The notes below the pieces were generated by a model. The model had not been told where the DNA came from. It searched no databases and saw only the letters and a list, made by a program, of their open reading frames with translations. Made by a program: the position numbers and the translations under genes. Shown here piece by piece: positions 25,872 to 34,962 of a DNA stretch of 64,000 bases. Numbering within the stretch: the first letter of the stretch is position 1; each line of letters begins with the position of its first letter. This DNA comes from Pseudopedobacter alpinus (lineage in GTDB: Bacteria > Bacteroidota > Bacteroidia > Sphingobacteriales > Sphingobacteriaceae): contig NZ_JBHULV010000023.1 in assembly GCF_042684645.1 (NCBI RefSeq), positions 1 through 64,000 of the forward strand, written 5' to 3'.

Positions 25872-27218
25872 ATGTTTAAAAAAATATTAATTGCAAATAG
25901 AGGAGAAATAGCATTACGTATTATTCGTACCTGTAAAGAAATGGGTATTAAAACCGTTGCTGTTTATTCTACTGCAGATAGAGAAAGTTTACACGTACGC
26001 TTTGCTGATGAAGCAGTTTGTATTGGTCCTCCACCAAGTAAAGATTCTTATTTAAATATTCCCAATATTATATCGGCAGCAGAATTAACTAATGCTGATG
26101 CAATACATCCAGGTTACGGTTTTTTATCAGAAAACGCAAAGTTTTCTGCAATATGCCATGAATATGGAATAAAATTTATTGGCGCTACGGCTGATCAAAT
26201 TAATGGTATGGGAGATAAAGCTTCTGCCAAAGACACTATGAAACTTGCGGGTGTTCCAACTATTCCTGGCTCAGAAGGTTTGTTAACAGATGTGAAGCAA
26301 GGAATTAAAATAGCTAATGAAATTGGCTACCCTGTAATTTTAAAGGCAACAGCTGGTGGTGGTGGCCGTGGAATGAGACAAGTTTGGAAAGATGAAGATT
26401 TTGAAGATGCTTGGAATTCTGCCAGACAAGAATCTGCAGCTGCTTTTGGTAACGATGGAATGTATTTAGAAAAATATATTGAAGACCCACGCCATATAGA
26501 AATACAGGTAATTGGAGATCAATTTGGTAAGGTTTGTCATTTATCAGAAAGAGATTGTTCTATACAACGTCGTCACCAAAAATTAGTGGAAGAAGCTCCT
26601 TCTCCATTTATGACTGATGATTTAAGAGAAAGAATGGGTGCTGCTGCAATTAAAGGTGCAGAAGCGGTAAGATATGAAGGTGCTGGCACTGTGGAATTTT
26701 TAGTAGATAAGCACAGAAATTTCTATTTTATGGAGATGAATACCCGTATCCAAGTAGAACACCCAGTTACAGAAGAAGTAATTAACTTTGATTTAATTAA
26801 AGAACAAATTAAAGTTGCAGCTGGTATTCCTATTTCGGGTAAATCATACACACCAGAAATGTGTGCTATAGAATGCAGAATTAATGCAGAAGACCCATAT
26901 AATAACTTTAGACCATCTCCCGGAAAAATAACACACTTTCATTCTCCAGGAGGACATGGGGTAAGAGTTGATACGCATGTATATGCTGGATACAACATTC
27001 CACCACATTACGACTCAATGATAGCGAAACTTATATGTGTTGCACAAACTAGAGAAGAGGCTTTAAATACAATGGAAAGAGCCCTAAGTGAATTTGTGAT
27101 TGAAGGTATTAAGACCACCATTCCTTTCCATCTTAAACTTTTAAAAGATCCTAACTTTAGAGCAGGTAATTTTACCACCAAGTTTATGGAGACTTTTGAT
27201 TTAGGTACAGAAAATTAA
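25872..27218 (+). CDS. accC: Acetyl-CoA carboxylase biotin carboxylase subunit
   Basis: ATP-dependent carboxylation of biotin on AccB. The 448-residue ATP-grasp enzyme has KILIANRGEIALRIIRTCKE at the N-terminus, the glycine-rich ATP lid KATAGGGGRGMR, EKYIEDPRHIEIQ, SERDCSIQRRHQK, and the catalytic EMNTRIQVEHPVTE. It ends at a hairpin 22 bp downstream. accA and accD are not in the window. Confidence 0.97.
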   Translation: MFKKILIANRGEIALRIIRTCKEMGIKTVAVYSTADRESLHVRFADEAVCIGPPPSKDSYLNIPNIISAAELTNADAIHPGYGFLSENAKFSAICHEYGIKFIGATADQINGMGDKASAKDTMKLAGVPTIPGSEGLLTDVKQGIKIANEIGYPVILKATAGGGGRGMRQVWKDEDFEDAWNSARQESAAAFGNDGMYLEKYIEDPRHIEIQVIGDQFGKVCHLSERDCSIQRRHQKLVEEAPSPFMTDDLRERMGAAAIKGAEAVRYEGAGTVEFLVDKHRNFYFMEMNTRIQVEHPVTEEVINFDLIKEQIKVAAGIPISGKSYTPEMCAIECRINAEDPYNNFRPSPGKITHFHSPGGHGVRVDTHVYAGYNIPPHYDSMIAKLICVAQTREEALNTMERALSEFVIEGIKTTIPFHLKLLKDPNFRAGNFTTKFMETFDLGTEN

Positions 27219-27240
27219 TTGATAAAATAAAATTTTAAAT

Positions 27241-27275
27241 ACCATTTTGATAACCTCAAAATGGTATTTTTGTTT
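27241..27275 (+). terminator. Rho-independent terminator after accC
   Basis: A 10-bp perfect stem (ACCATTTTGA, TAACC loop, TCAAAATGGT) is followed by ATTTTTGTTT. The tatC ATG lies only 7 bp after the T tract, so this hairpin may also influence tatC expression. The T tract also contains TATTTTTG, a match to a -7 box, but only 15 bp from the nearest TTTG. Confidence 0.8.
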
Positions 27276-27281
27276 AATAAT

Positions 27282-28160
27282 ATGAGTAAAGAGAGAAAAA
27301 CAGATTTAGTTAAATCAGTAAAAGAAAAAGGTAAAACAATTGAGGCTGAGATGTCTTTTTTTGATCACCTTGCCGAATTAAGAATACATTTAGTACGCTC
27401 TTCTATTGCTGTAGTAATTTTAACCTCCATTTGTTTTTTTTATTACGATTTTCTTTTTGACACCATTATAATGGGTCCACACAAACCAACATTTTGGACT
27501 TACAGAATGATGTGCAAAGTTGGAGAGTATTTTAATATGGGTCCTGGCTTTTGTATCACCAATATTCCCGGGAAAATTATTAATACGGAAATGGCAGGGC
27601 AATTTACCTTGCAAATAAACTCCGCTTTAATGACGGGTTTAGTTTTAGGTTTCCCCTATTTATTGTGGGAAGTTTGGCGCTTTATAAAACCAGCGTTAAA
27701 AGACGCAGAAAAAAAATCGGCAAGTGGCTTTGTTCTATATGCAAGCTTTCTTTTTATAATTGGGATAATGTTTGGATATTTTATAGTAGCACCGCTGTCA
27801 ATAAATTTCTTATCCAACTACAGTATAAGCCCAGACATTGAGAACACCATTACAATAGATTCCTATTTTTCATCAGTTGCTACACTTACGTTATGTACTG
27901 GAGCTATTTTTGAGTTGCCAATTGTAATTTATATACTTTCTCAATTAGGCATAATGACGCCTACTTTTATGAAAGAAAAAAGGCGCTATGCTGTGGTTTT
28001 GATACTTATAATTGCTGCAATTGTAACACCAACACCAGATATCCCAACCATGTTAACGGTAAGTTTACCTTTGTTTTTACTTTACGAGGTTAGCATAACT
28101 GTATCTGGAAGGGTACTTAAGAAAAAACAAAAAGCAGAGAAAGAGTTTTTCGAAAATTAA
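27282..28160 (+). CDS. tatC: Twin-arginine translocase subunit TatC
   Basis: The membrane receptor of the Tat pathway for folded proteins. The ATG at 27282 (MSKERKTDL) gives 292 residues. Conserved features are MSFFDHLAELRIHLVRS, the acidic ALMTGLVLGFPYLLWEVWRF region, and FELPIVIYILSQLGI. There are six predicted membrane segments. tatA is not adjacent. The exported metallophosphatase at 15437 has a Tat signal and is a plausible client. Confidence 0.95.
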   Translation: MSKERKTDLVKSVKEKGKTIEAEMSFFDHLAELRIHLVRSSIAVVILTSICFFYYDFLFDTIIMGPHKPTFWTYRMMCKVGEYFNMGPGFCITNIPGKIINTEMAGQFTLQINSALMTGLVLGFPYLLWEVWRFIKPALKDAEKKSASGFVLYASFLFIIGIMFGYFIVAPLSINFLSNYSISPDIENTITIDSYFSSVATLTLCTGAIFELPIVIYILSQLGIMTPTFMKEKRRYAVVLILIIAAIVTPTPDIPTMLTVSLPLFLLYEVSITVSGRVLKKKQKAEKEFFEN

Positions 28161-28642
28161 AGATTATCTCTTCATTGGTTTTGGTTAAATCTAACAGTAT
28201 CGTTATTAAGTTTGATCAGATTTAAAGATAAAATTACATCAAAATTAATTGGTGATTAACCTTACGTAACTAAGATAAAATAGAAAATCATATTTGTAAA
28301 AATTTTAGGTTACCTGTAATATTAACAAATATTTTAGATCATTAAGTACAGCTAAATCTATAGCGTATAAATAAGATTTAAAAAAGAGATAGAAATTATT
28401 CCCCAGCATTCCACAGTTTTTGGGATTAAATATAAATTTCCTCAATTGCTATAAGTATTTTTATAAGTAATTTTTTCACTAAAATATCCTTTAAAAACCC
28501 TTTAAACGGCATTTTCTTGTTTAAAAACTTTCAAATAGTTTTTAGTTTAACTATTGGTATGCTTATAGTCTATTCATATTCACAGAATATAAATCTTTTT
28601 TGGAATGTATTACGTACAATCCACTGTGTAAAGAAAAAAAAT
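28161..28642. other. Non-coding region before the LruC lipoprotein
   Basis: About 480 bp of AT-rich DNA separate tatC from the lipoprotein ATG. An open frame from 28517 continues in phase with the lipoprotein, but its 42 extra residues would precede a clear lipoprotein signal, so I treat it as a leader. I see no convincing RNA structure and only weak promoter-like TTTG motifs. Confidence 0.55.
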
Positions 28643-30616
28643 ATGAGAAAGTTAATTTTAGGTTTATTCATCATCGCTTCAATTGTTGCATGTAAAAAAG
28701 ACAATACTGGTATTTATGAAGAAATTAATAATTCAGACAATATTGCTCCAAACGGTTTCAATTTTGCAACCACCAAAACTGTAAAAATTAACATTAGGCT
28801 TTTAACAAACATTAATGAACCTATCGCTAAAATACCCGTTACTTTATATAATGCAGCAAACGGGAACCAACTTTTAAAATCTTTAACAGATAGCGAAGGA
28901 AGAATTGACGTTAGCTTAAACATTGCCAGTTACATTGACCAAATAATTGTAAAAAACGATTACGTAGGTTTAAATAACAAAGTACTTGGGTTTATTGATA
29001 ACAATAGTTTAAACCTTACAATTGGCGGTGGTAAGGGTTTAGAAGGTAACTTTATTATTCCTGCACTAAATAAAAACACTTCAAACAGGGTGTCAACTCA
29101 GTCGGTTAAAACATTAAGCGGTACATTGTTTACTTACATGGGGGCTTTTGAAAGTAATGGCAAACCAAAATATTTAACTCCAGATAAAGGAAAAGTAAGT
29201 GCACAATTGTTAAGCTATATTAATGCTTCTATACCATCAACTGTAGATGTAAGAACTAATCATCCGGAGTATATGGCTGATGACGCTAAACAAACTTTAG
29301 ATTTGGTGAAGGATGCAGATGTTTTTTTAACTTTTGTGACAGAAAGTGCCGAGTTAACAAATACTGTTGCGTTTTACACTTACCCAACTAACAATCCTCC
29401 AAAAAATGCGTCAGAAATTAATGAGATAAAATTCGCTTTCCCTAACTCTTCATTTATAGGTTCTGGCGGAGGCTTAATTTCTGGCGACCGTGTGAATTTA
29501 GGTAATTTTAAAGCTGGAACTTCAGTAGCATTTATGATAATTGCTGATGGTTGGGATATATCAAACGAAACTGTAAAAACTGACCGTACAAAATTTTATA
29601 GCAACAAAAATTTTAACCCAGAAAGTGATCAAGATTTAAAAAAACACACTGTACTGTTAAACTTTGCACAAGAAGATCTTTTTGTTTTAGGAATAGAGGA
29701 TGTAAATCGCGAATCACCTTTTTGTGACCACGATATTAATGATGCTTTATTTTATGCAGAATCTTTCCCAAAAGATGCAATTTCTAAAACTGGCATTGTA
29801 AATTTAGATACACCAAAAGACACTGATGGTGATGGGGTAACTGATCAATTTGATGAATATCCAACAGATCCTAAAAAGGCGTATAATAATTATTTTCCTT
29901 CAAAAGACAGTTGGGGTACTTTAGCTTTTGAAGATAATTGGCCCTTAAAAGGTGATTATGACATGAATGATTTAGTGATTAATTACAGATATACTTACGT
30001 AACTAATGCTAACAATAATGCAGTTGAAATGAATGCGGATTACAAGGTGTTAACTTCATTAGCCTTTTTTCAAAATGGTTTTGGAGTTGAATTGCCTTTT
30101 AGCCCTTCTATCATTGACAATGTATCTGGCTATATTAAAGAAAAAAATTACATTAAATTAAATGCTAACGGTACAGAAGCTGGCCAAGATAAAGCAGTTA
30201 TCATTCCATTTGATAATCAGAAATCTATTTATAATGCAGCCAATGGAGTTTCTGAACAAGTGAGTATGGTTATAAAATTCATAGCTCCACAACCTATAAA
30301 TATTTTAAGCAACGCACCCTACAATCCGTTTTTAATTAGCGATGGAAGAAGAAGTCATGAAATTCATTTGCCAGGCAAAACACCAACTAATTTAGCTGAT
30401 AAAGCATTATTTGGTTTCCAAGATGATTTATCGAACCCAAGTGCTGGCAGATACTATATTGGCACAAACAATTGGCCTTGGGCTTTACAATTTACAGAAC
30501 CTTTTAATCCACCAGCAGAAGGGATTGCAATTGACCAAGTTTACAGTAAATTTGGTGCTTGGGCATCATCAGGCGGCTCATCGTTTACAGATTGGTATAA
30601 AAATTTAGGAAAATAA
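28643..30616 (+). CDS. LruC-domain lipoprotein
   Basis: A 657-residue secreted lipoprotein. The ATG at 28643 gives MRKLILGLFIIASIVACKKD, a type II signal with the lipobox cysteine at about 17. A Ca-binding-type DTDGDGVTDQFDEYP repeat sits near 395-410. It is followed by DSWGTLAFEDNWP and GDYDMNDLVINYRYTY, the hallmark of the LruC (DUF4842) domain. The N-terminal third resembles a carboxypeptidase-regulatory-like fold. A surface role is probable; function is unknown. It is a single gene with a strong terminator. Confidence 0.88.
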   Translation: MRKLILGLFIIASIVACKKDNTGIYEEINNSDNIAPNGFNFATTKTVKINIRLLTNINEPIAKIPVTLYNAANGNQLLKSLTDSEGRIDVSLNIASYIDQIIVKNDYVGLNNKVLGFIDNNSLNLTIGGGKGLEGNFIIPALNKNTSNRVSTQSVKTLSGTLFTYMGAFESNGKPKYLTPDKGKVSAQLLSYINASIPSTVDVRTNHPEYMADDAKQTLDLVKDADVFLTFVTESAELTNTVAFYTYPTNNPPKNASEINEIKFAFPNSSFIGSGGGLISGDRVNLGNFKAGTSVAFMIIADGWDISNETVKTDRTKFYSNKNFNPESDQDLKKHTVLLNFAQEDLFVLGIEDVNRESPFCDHDINDALFYAESFPKDAISKTGIVNLDTPKDTDGDGVTDQFDEYPTDPKKAYNNYFPSKDSWGTLAFEDNWPLKGDYDMNDLVINYRYTYVTNANNNAVEMNADYKVLTSLAFFQNGFGVELPFSPSIIDNVSGYIKEKNYIKLNANGTEAGQDKAVIIPFDNQKSIYNAANGVSEQVSMVIKFIAPQPINILSNAPYNPFLISDGRRSHEIHLPGKTPTNLADKALFGFQDDLSNPSAGRYYIGTNNWPWALQFTEPFNPPAEGIAIDQVYSKFGAWASSGGSSFTDWYKNLGK

Positions 30617-30623
30617 ATGAATT

Positions 30624-30661
30624 GAAAAGAGGTTGTTTTTTTACAAAAACAACCTCTTTTC
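30624..30661 (+). terminator. Rho-independent terminator after the LruC gene
   Basis: A 17-bp perfect stem (GAAAAGAGGTTGTTTTT, loop ttac, then its complement) lies 8 bp after the stop. The stem itself carries the A and T tracts, so it may work in both directions. Confidence 0.88.
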
Positions 30662-30859
30662 CTTTACAAGAATCTATAAAAGAAACCCATTCATTTCATT
30701 TAACCAACACTTTGGTTATACTGACAAGCTGACATCCATACTTCATCATTAAATAACATGACTGCCTTTTACAGTGAAAAATTGGCAAATTCTTCCTTTG
30801 GCATATTCTATGATGCTACACTTTATAGAAAATAAAAATTAAACATTTATAATAAAATT

Positions 30860-31135
30860 ATGGCATTGAACATTAAACCTATCGCAGATAGAGTTGTGGT
30901 AGAAGCTGCACCAGCAGAAGAAAAAACCGCTTCAGGCATCTATATCCCTGATACAGCAAAAGAAAAACCACAGAATGGAGTAGTTGTAGCTGTTGGAAAT
31001 GGTAAAGTAGATGAACCAATGACTGTTAAAGTTGGTGATAACGTTATTTACGGAAAATATTCAGGTACAGAAATTACTTATGAAGGTAAAGAATATTTGA
31101 TTATGAAAGAATCTGATATATACGCAGTTCTGTAA
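30860..31135 (+). CDS. groES: Co-chaperonin GroES
   Basis: The heptameric lid of the GroEL chamber. The 91-residue protein has IKPIADRVVVEAAPAEEKTA with the mobile loop (KTASGIYIPDTAKEKPQ region, about 22-40) and ends YLIMKESDIYAVL. I saw no CIRCE element upstream, so HrcA control is not evident. The 138-bp gap to groEL contains small repeats. Confidence 0.97.
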   Translation: MALNIKPIADRVVVEAAPAEEKTASGIYIPDTAKEKPQNGVVVAVGNGKVDEPMTVKVGDNVIYGKYSGTEITYEGKEYLIMKESDIYAVL

Positions 31136-31154
31136 GTATTGCGTATAGCGATGT

Positions 31155-31266
31155 GAGTATTGAGATCCTTTACTCCGTCAATAACTATTAAATTAAATAA
31201 TTCAAAATTTTTTGAGATTGTTTCTTGAGTCTAAAATCTCAATACCCAATACTCAAATCTCAATAC
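31155..31266. repeat. Direct and inverted ATCTCAATAC repeats between groES and groEL
   Basis: ATCTCAATAC occurs at 31236-31245 and 31257-31266, and its complement GTATTGAGAT at 31157-31166. CAATACTCAA links the two direct copies. The inverted pair could form a stem across most of the spacer. The left copy lies just after the groES stop. Confidence 0.6.
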
Positions 31267-31273
31267 TAAAATA

Positions 31274-32911
31274 ATGGCAAAACAAGTTAAATATAATGTA
31301 GAAGCTCGCGATGCTTTGAAACGCGGTGTAGATATTTTAGCTAATGCAGTTAAAGTAACCTTAGGTCCAAAAGGAAGAAACGTAATTATCGATAAAAAAT
31401 TCGGTTCACCAGTAATTACAAAAGATGGTGTTACTGTAGCAAAAGAAATTGAGCTTAAAGATACCGTAGAAAATATGGGTGCTCAAATGGTGAAAGAAGT
31501 TGCTTCTAAAACTGCTGATATTGCAGGTGATGGTACAACAACTGCAACAGTTTTAGCACAAGCAATTATTACTGCTGGTATTAAAAACGTAGCTGCTGGT
31601 GCAAACCCAATGGATTTAAAGCGTGGTATTGACAAAGCAGTTGCTGCGGTTGTAGCTAACTTAAAAGCGCAATCTCAAACAGTTGGAGAAGACAATAACA
31701 AAATCAAACAAGTAGCATCTATTTCTGCTAACAACGATGATGTAATTGGTTCTTTAATTGCTGAAGCAATGGCTAAAGTTGGTAAAGATGGTGTAATTAC
31801 TGTTGAAGAAGCAAAAGGTACTGAAACAGAAGTTAAAACTGTTGAAGGTATGCAGTTTGATAGAGGATATTTATCTCCATACTTTGTAACCAATGCAGAT
31901 AAAATGGAAGTTGAATTAGAAAATCCTTACATTTTAATCTACGATAAAAAAATCAGCAACATGAAAGAATTGTTGCCAGTATTAGAAAAACAAGTTCAAA
32001 CTGGTAAGCCTCTTTTAATTATTGCTGAAGATTTAGATGGAGAAGCTTTAGCTACTTTGGTTGTTAATAAAATCCGTGGTTCACTAAAAGTTGCTGCTGT
32101 TAAAGCTCCGGGTTTTGGCGATAGAAGAAAAGCAATGTTAGAAGACATCGCTATTTTAACTGGCGGAACTGTTATTTCTGAGGAAAGAGGTTTTAAATTA
32201 GAAAATGCTGACTTATCTTACTTAGGTCAGTGTGAAAAAATCACTATCGATAAAGACAATACAACTATTATTAATGGTATTGGTAACTCTGAAGATATTA
32301 AAGCTAGAGTTGGTCAAATTAAAGCTCAAATTGAAACTACTACTTCAGATTACGATAAAGAAAAACTACAAGAGCGTTTAGCTAAACTTTCTGGTGGTGT
32401 TGCTGTACTTTATGTTGGTGCAGCTTCTGAAGTGGAAATGAAAGAGAAAAAAGATAGAGTTGACGATGCTTTACACGCTACAAGAGCAGCAGTTGAAGAA
32501 GGTATTGTTGCTGGTGGTGGTGTTGCTTTTATTAGAGCGGTTGCTTCTTTAGACGATTTAAAAGGCGCTAACGAAGACGAAACTACTGGTATCAAAATTA
32601 TCAAAAGAGCTATTGAAGAGCCATTACGTCAAATTTGTGCAAATGCAGGAATTGAAGGTTCTATCGTTGTTCACAACGTAAAACAAGGGACAGCTGATTA
32701 CGGTTACAATGCCCGTACAGATGTTTACGAAAACTTAATTGGTGCAGGTGTAATTGACCCAACTAAAGTTTCTCGTGTAGCTTTAGAAAACGCAGCTTCT
32801 ATTGCAGCGATGTTATTAACTACCGAGTGTGTTTTAGCAGATGAACAAGAAGAAGCAGGTGCAGCACCAGCAATGCCAATGGGCGGCGGTGGCATGGGCG
32901 GCATGATGTAA
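31274..32911 (+). CDS. groEL: Chaperonin GroEL
   Basis: The 60-kDa chaperonin, full length at 545 residues. Signatures: TLGPKGRNVIIDKKFGSP, the ATP-binding DGTTTATVLAQ, the cpn60 block AAVEEGIVAGGGVAF, and a C-terminal tail rich in glycine and methionine (MGGGGMGGMM). It is followed by a terminator at 32961. Confidence 0.98.
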   Translation: MAKQVKYNVEARDALKRGVDILANAVKVTLGPKGRNVIIDKKFGSPVITKDGVTVAKEIELKDTVENMGAQMVKEVASKTADIAGDGTTTATVLAQAIITAGIKNVAAGANPMDLKRGIDKAVAAVVANLKAQSQTVGEDNNKIKQVASISANNDDVIGSLIAEAMAKVGKDGVITVEEAKGTETEVKTVEGMQFDRGYLSPYFVTNADKMEVELENPYILIYDKKISNMKELLPVLEKQVQTGKPLLIIAEDLDGEALATLVVNKIRGSLKVAAVKAPGFGDRRKAMLEDIAILTGGTVISEERGFKLENADLSYLGQCEKITIDKDNTTIINGIGNSEDIKARVGQIKAQIETTTSDYDKEKLQERLAKLSGGVAVLYVGAASEVEMKEKKDRVDDALHATRAAVEEGIVAGGGVAFIRAVASLDDLKGANEDETTGIKIIKRAIEEPLRQICANAGIEGSIVVHNVKQGTADYGYNARTDVYENLIGAGVIDPTKVSRVALENAASIAAMLLTTECVLADEQEEAGAAPAMPMGGGGMGGMM

Positions 32912-32960
32912 TTTTTGTAGCTTAAAGGCTTTAGGCAAAAGGTTTAAGGCGAATATATAG

Positions 32961-32993
32961 TCCCTGTTCATTTACTTGAGCAGGGATTTTTTT
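32961..32993 (+). terminator. Rho-independent terminator after groEL
   Basis: TCCCTGTTCA at 32961-32970 pairs with TGAGCAGGGA at 32977-32986 (one G-U pair), followed by TTTTTTT. It lies about 50 bp after the groEL stop. Confidence 0.88.
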
Positions 32994-33046
32994 GTTATTA
33001 TAATTTTGATGAGATATTTCGTAAATTTAATGATTAAATAAAAATT

Positions 33047-33220
33047 ATGGATACGCAACATAAATATACAGTTGAAGAAGTTTTAGAGATTTATAGTTCT
33101 TTGGAAGTTAAAGATCAAGAATTAATAAAGAACAAATTATTGATTAGTGAGTCGGATTTTGAGCGATTAGTTAAAGAAGATTTTATTAAGTACGATGCGA
33201 CTTTCAAAGCATTAGCCTAA
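33047..33220 (+). CDS. Small predicted antitoxin partner of the Doc toxin
   Basis: A 57-residue acidic, helix-rich protein (MDTQHKYTVEEVLEIYSSL..., ending DATFKALA). Its TAA stop overlaps the Doc ATG by one base (TAATG), which is the usual coupled antitoxin-toxin order. It has no recognisable Phd DNA-binding domain. The family is not one I can name, so the antitoxin role rests on position, size and coupling. The C-terminal segment (EDFIKYDATFKAL) may be the toxin-inhibiting part. A TAAATTTA element about 20 bp upstream is near a -7 box. Confidence 0.72.
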   Translation: MDTQHKYTVEEVLEIYSSLEVKDQELIKNKLLISESDFERLVKEDFIKYDATFKALA

Positions 33221-33678
33221 TGATATTTCTAACTAAATCACAAATTATTAAAATAAATTACCTCACTATTCATCAGCATGGGGGTAATTTTAATCTACCC
33301 TCTAACTTTTTAAATGAAGCTGCATTAGATTATTTAGTAGATATTGTTCACGCTGAAATGTTTGGGGAGCCCTTATATCCCTATATTTTTGATAAAGCTG
33401 GAATTTACTTGTTCAATATTATCGCAAATCATGTTTTTTCCGATGGCAATAAGAGGACAGGTTTGGAAGCAAGCCTAATATTCTTAAAATTAAATAACTA
33501 TCAACTTTCAGATGCAGTTTCCAACCCTATTTTAACAGATTTTATACTTTCTGTTGCATCAGGCAATGAAAGCTTAGAATTGTGCAAACCTGGCTCAAGC
33601 AAAATATTGAAAAAAGATTTGTTTAACTGTCTCACAAATTTTAATCCTTTCCAAATCACTTATAAATTTTTAATTTAG
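33220..33678 (+). CDS. doc: Doc-type (Fic superfamily) toxin
   Basis: A 152-residue death-on-curing protein. The motif HVFSDGNKRTGLEA (H71, D75, N77, K78, R79) is the Doc version, HxFxDxNKRT, rather than the HPFxEGNGR of AMP-transferring Fic enzymes. Doc kinases phosphorylate elongation factor Tu and stop translation. Start ATG 33220 overlaps the upstream stop. The C-terminal 30 residues are less typical. It sits at the left border of the polysaccharide locus, as a small accessory module. Confidence 0.87.
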   Translation: MIFLTKSQIIKINYLTIHQHGGNFNLPSNFLNEAALDYLVDIVHAEMFGEPLYPYIFDKAGIYLFNIIANHVFSDGNKRTGLEASLIFLKLNNYQLSDAVSNPILTDFILSVASGNESLELCKPGSSKILKKDLFNCLTNFNPFQITYKFLI

Positions 33679-33702
33679 GAGCTTTATAAATTCAACCAGA
33701 AA

Positions 33703-34962
33703 TTGGAGAGTACAAAAATTGCGATTATTGGACAAGGTTACGTGGGACTTCCATTAGCTACTGCTTTTGGAAAACATTTTGAAACCATTGGGTTCGATAT
33801 CAACGAATATAGAATCAACCAACTAAAAACTTTTATTGACAACACAAAGCAATTGGTAGAAGATGATATAAAAAACGCTATTTATCTCCAATTTTCTAGT
33901 AGAGTAGAAGATATTGCTAACAGTAATATTTACATCATTACAGTACCTACACCAATAAATCAGTTTAAATCTCCAGATTTAACTTTATTGTTAAAGGCTA
34001 CTGATATGATTGCCCATATCCTAAAGAAAGGAGATTTGGTGATCTACGAATCAACAGTTTACCCGGGTTGCACAGAAGAAGAATGCGTACCACTACTCGA
34101 AAAAACGAGCGGTTTGATTTATAACTCAGATTTTTTTATCGGCTACTCACCCGAGAGGATTAATCCTGGAGACAAAGTAAATACTTTAGAGAAAATTTGT
34201 AAAGTAACATCCGGCTCAAATCCAGAAACTGCAATTAAAGTTAACCAACTTTATCAAAAAATTATTAGTGCAGGTACTTACCTTGCTCCAAGTATTAAAG
34301 TTGCAGAAGCATCAAAAGCCATAGAAAACGCACAAAGAGATTTAAATATTTCATTTGTGAACGAGTTGGCTTTGATTTTTGATAGAATTGGTATAGATAC
34401 AAATGATGTTTTGGATGCGGCTGCAACCAAATGGAATTTTTTAAAATTTAAACCTGGCTTAGTTGGTGGTCATTGTATAGGTGTAGATCCTTATTATTTA
34501 GCGCATAAAGCAGAAGCTTTGGGTTATCATCCCCAAGTAATACTTTCTGGCAGACGAGTAAACGATAATATGGGGATGTTTGTAGCTAACAAACTCATTA
34601 AATTAATGATAAAAAAAGAGCACAAAATCACGAAGAGTAATGTGCTGATTTTAGGTTTCACTTTTAAAGAAAATTGCCCCGATATTAGAAATACCAGAGT
34701 AATTGATATTTATAAAGAGTTAATTCAGTTTGATTTGAATGTAGATATTTATGATCCTTGGGCAGATGCTAAAGAGGTTAAAGCTCAATATCAAATAAAT
34801 TTGATCAAAACAATAAAAATTAAAAAATATCAAGCTGTTGTAATTACAGTAGCACATCAAGAATTTATGACTATTGACTTTAGCGAATTTCAAAAAAACC
34901 AAGCCATTGTTTTTGATACAAAATCAATTATTGATAGAGCTTTTGTTGATGCCAGATTATGA
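33703..34962 (+). CDS. UDP-N-acetylhexosamine 6-dehydrogenase (WbpA/TviB-like)
   Basis: A 419-residue NAD-dependent nucleotide-sugar dehydrogenase that oxidises C6 to a uronic acid. It has IAIIGQGYVGLPLATAFG at the N-terminus, FIGYSPERINPGD in the middle, and the catalytic cysteine in GLVGGHCIGVDPYYL (about 264). The subfamily resembles TviB/WbpA (UDP-GlcNAc to UDP-GlcNAcA) rather than UDP-glucose dehydrogenase. That is supported by the next two genes, which modify a 2-acetamido-uronate. It starts at TTG 33703. The stop overlaps the next ATG by 4 bp. Confidence 0.92.
   Translation: MESTKIAIIGQGYVGLPLATAFGKHFETIGFDINEYRINQLKTFIDNTKQLVEDDIKNAIYLQFSSRVEDIANSNIYIITVPTPINQFKSPDLTLLLKATDMIAHILKKGDLVIYESTVYPGCTEEECVPLLEKTSGLIYNSDFFIGYSPERINPGDKVNTLEKICKVTSGSNPETAIKVNQLYQKIISAGTYLAPSIKVAEASKAIENAQRDLNISFVNELALIFDRIGIDTNDVLDAAATKWNFLKFKPGLVGGHCIGVDPYYLAHKAEALGYHPQVILSGRRVNDNMGMFVANKLIKLMIKKEHKITKSNVLILGFTFKENCPDIRNTRVIDIYKELIQFDLNVDIYDPWADAKEVKAQYQINLIKTIKIKKYQAVVITVAHQEFMTIDFSEFQKNQAIVFDTKSIIDRAFVDARL

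Noticed and set aside
27258..27265. tatC promoter at TATTTTTG
   Set aside because: The match lies in the T tract of the accC terminator, and the only TTTG upstream is 15 bp away and part of the stem, so a terminator explains it better.
28517..28642. N-terminal extension of the LruC protein
   Set aside because: A lipoprotein signal begins at the ATG 28643, and a 42-residue extension would bury it.
30662..30859. CIRCE element before groES
   Set aside because: No TTAGCACTC-N9-GAGTGCTAA or close variant is present.
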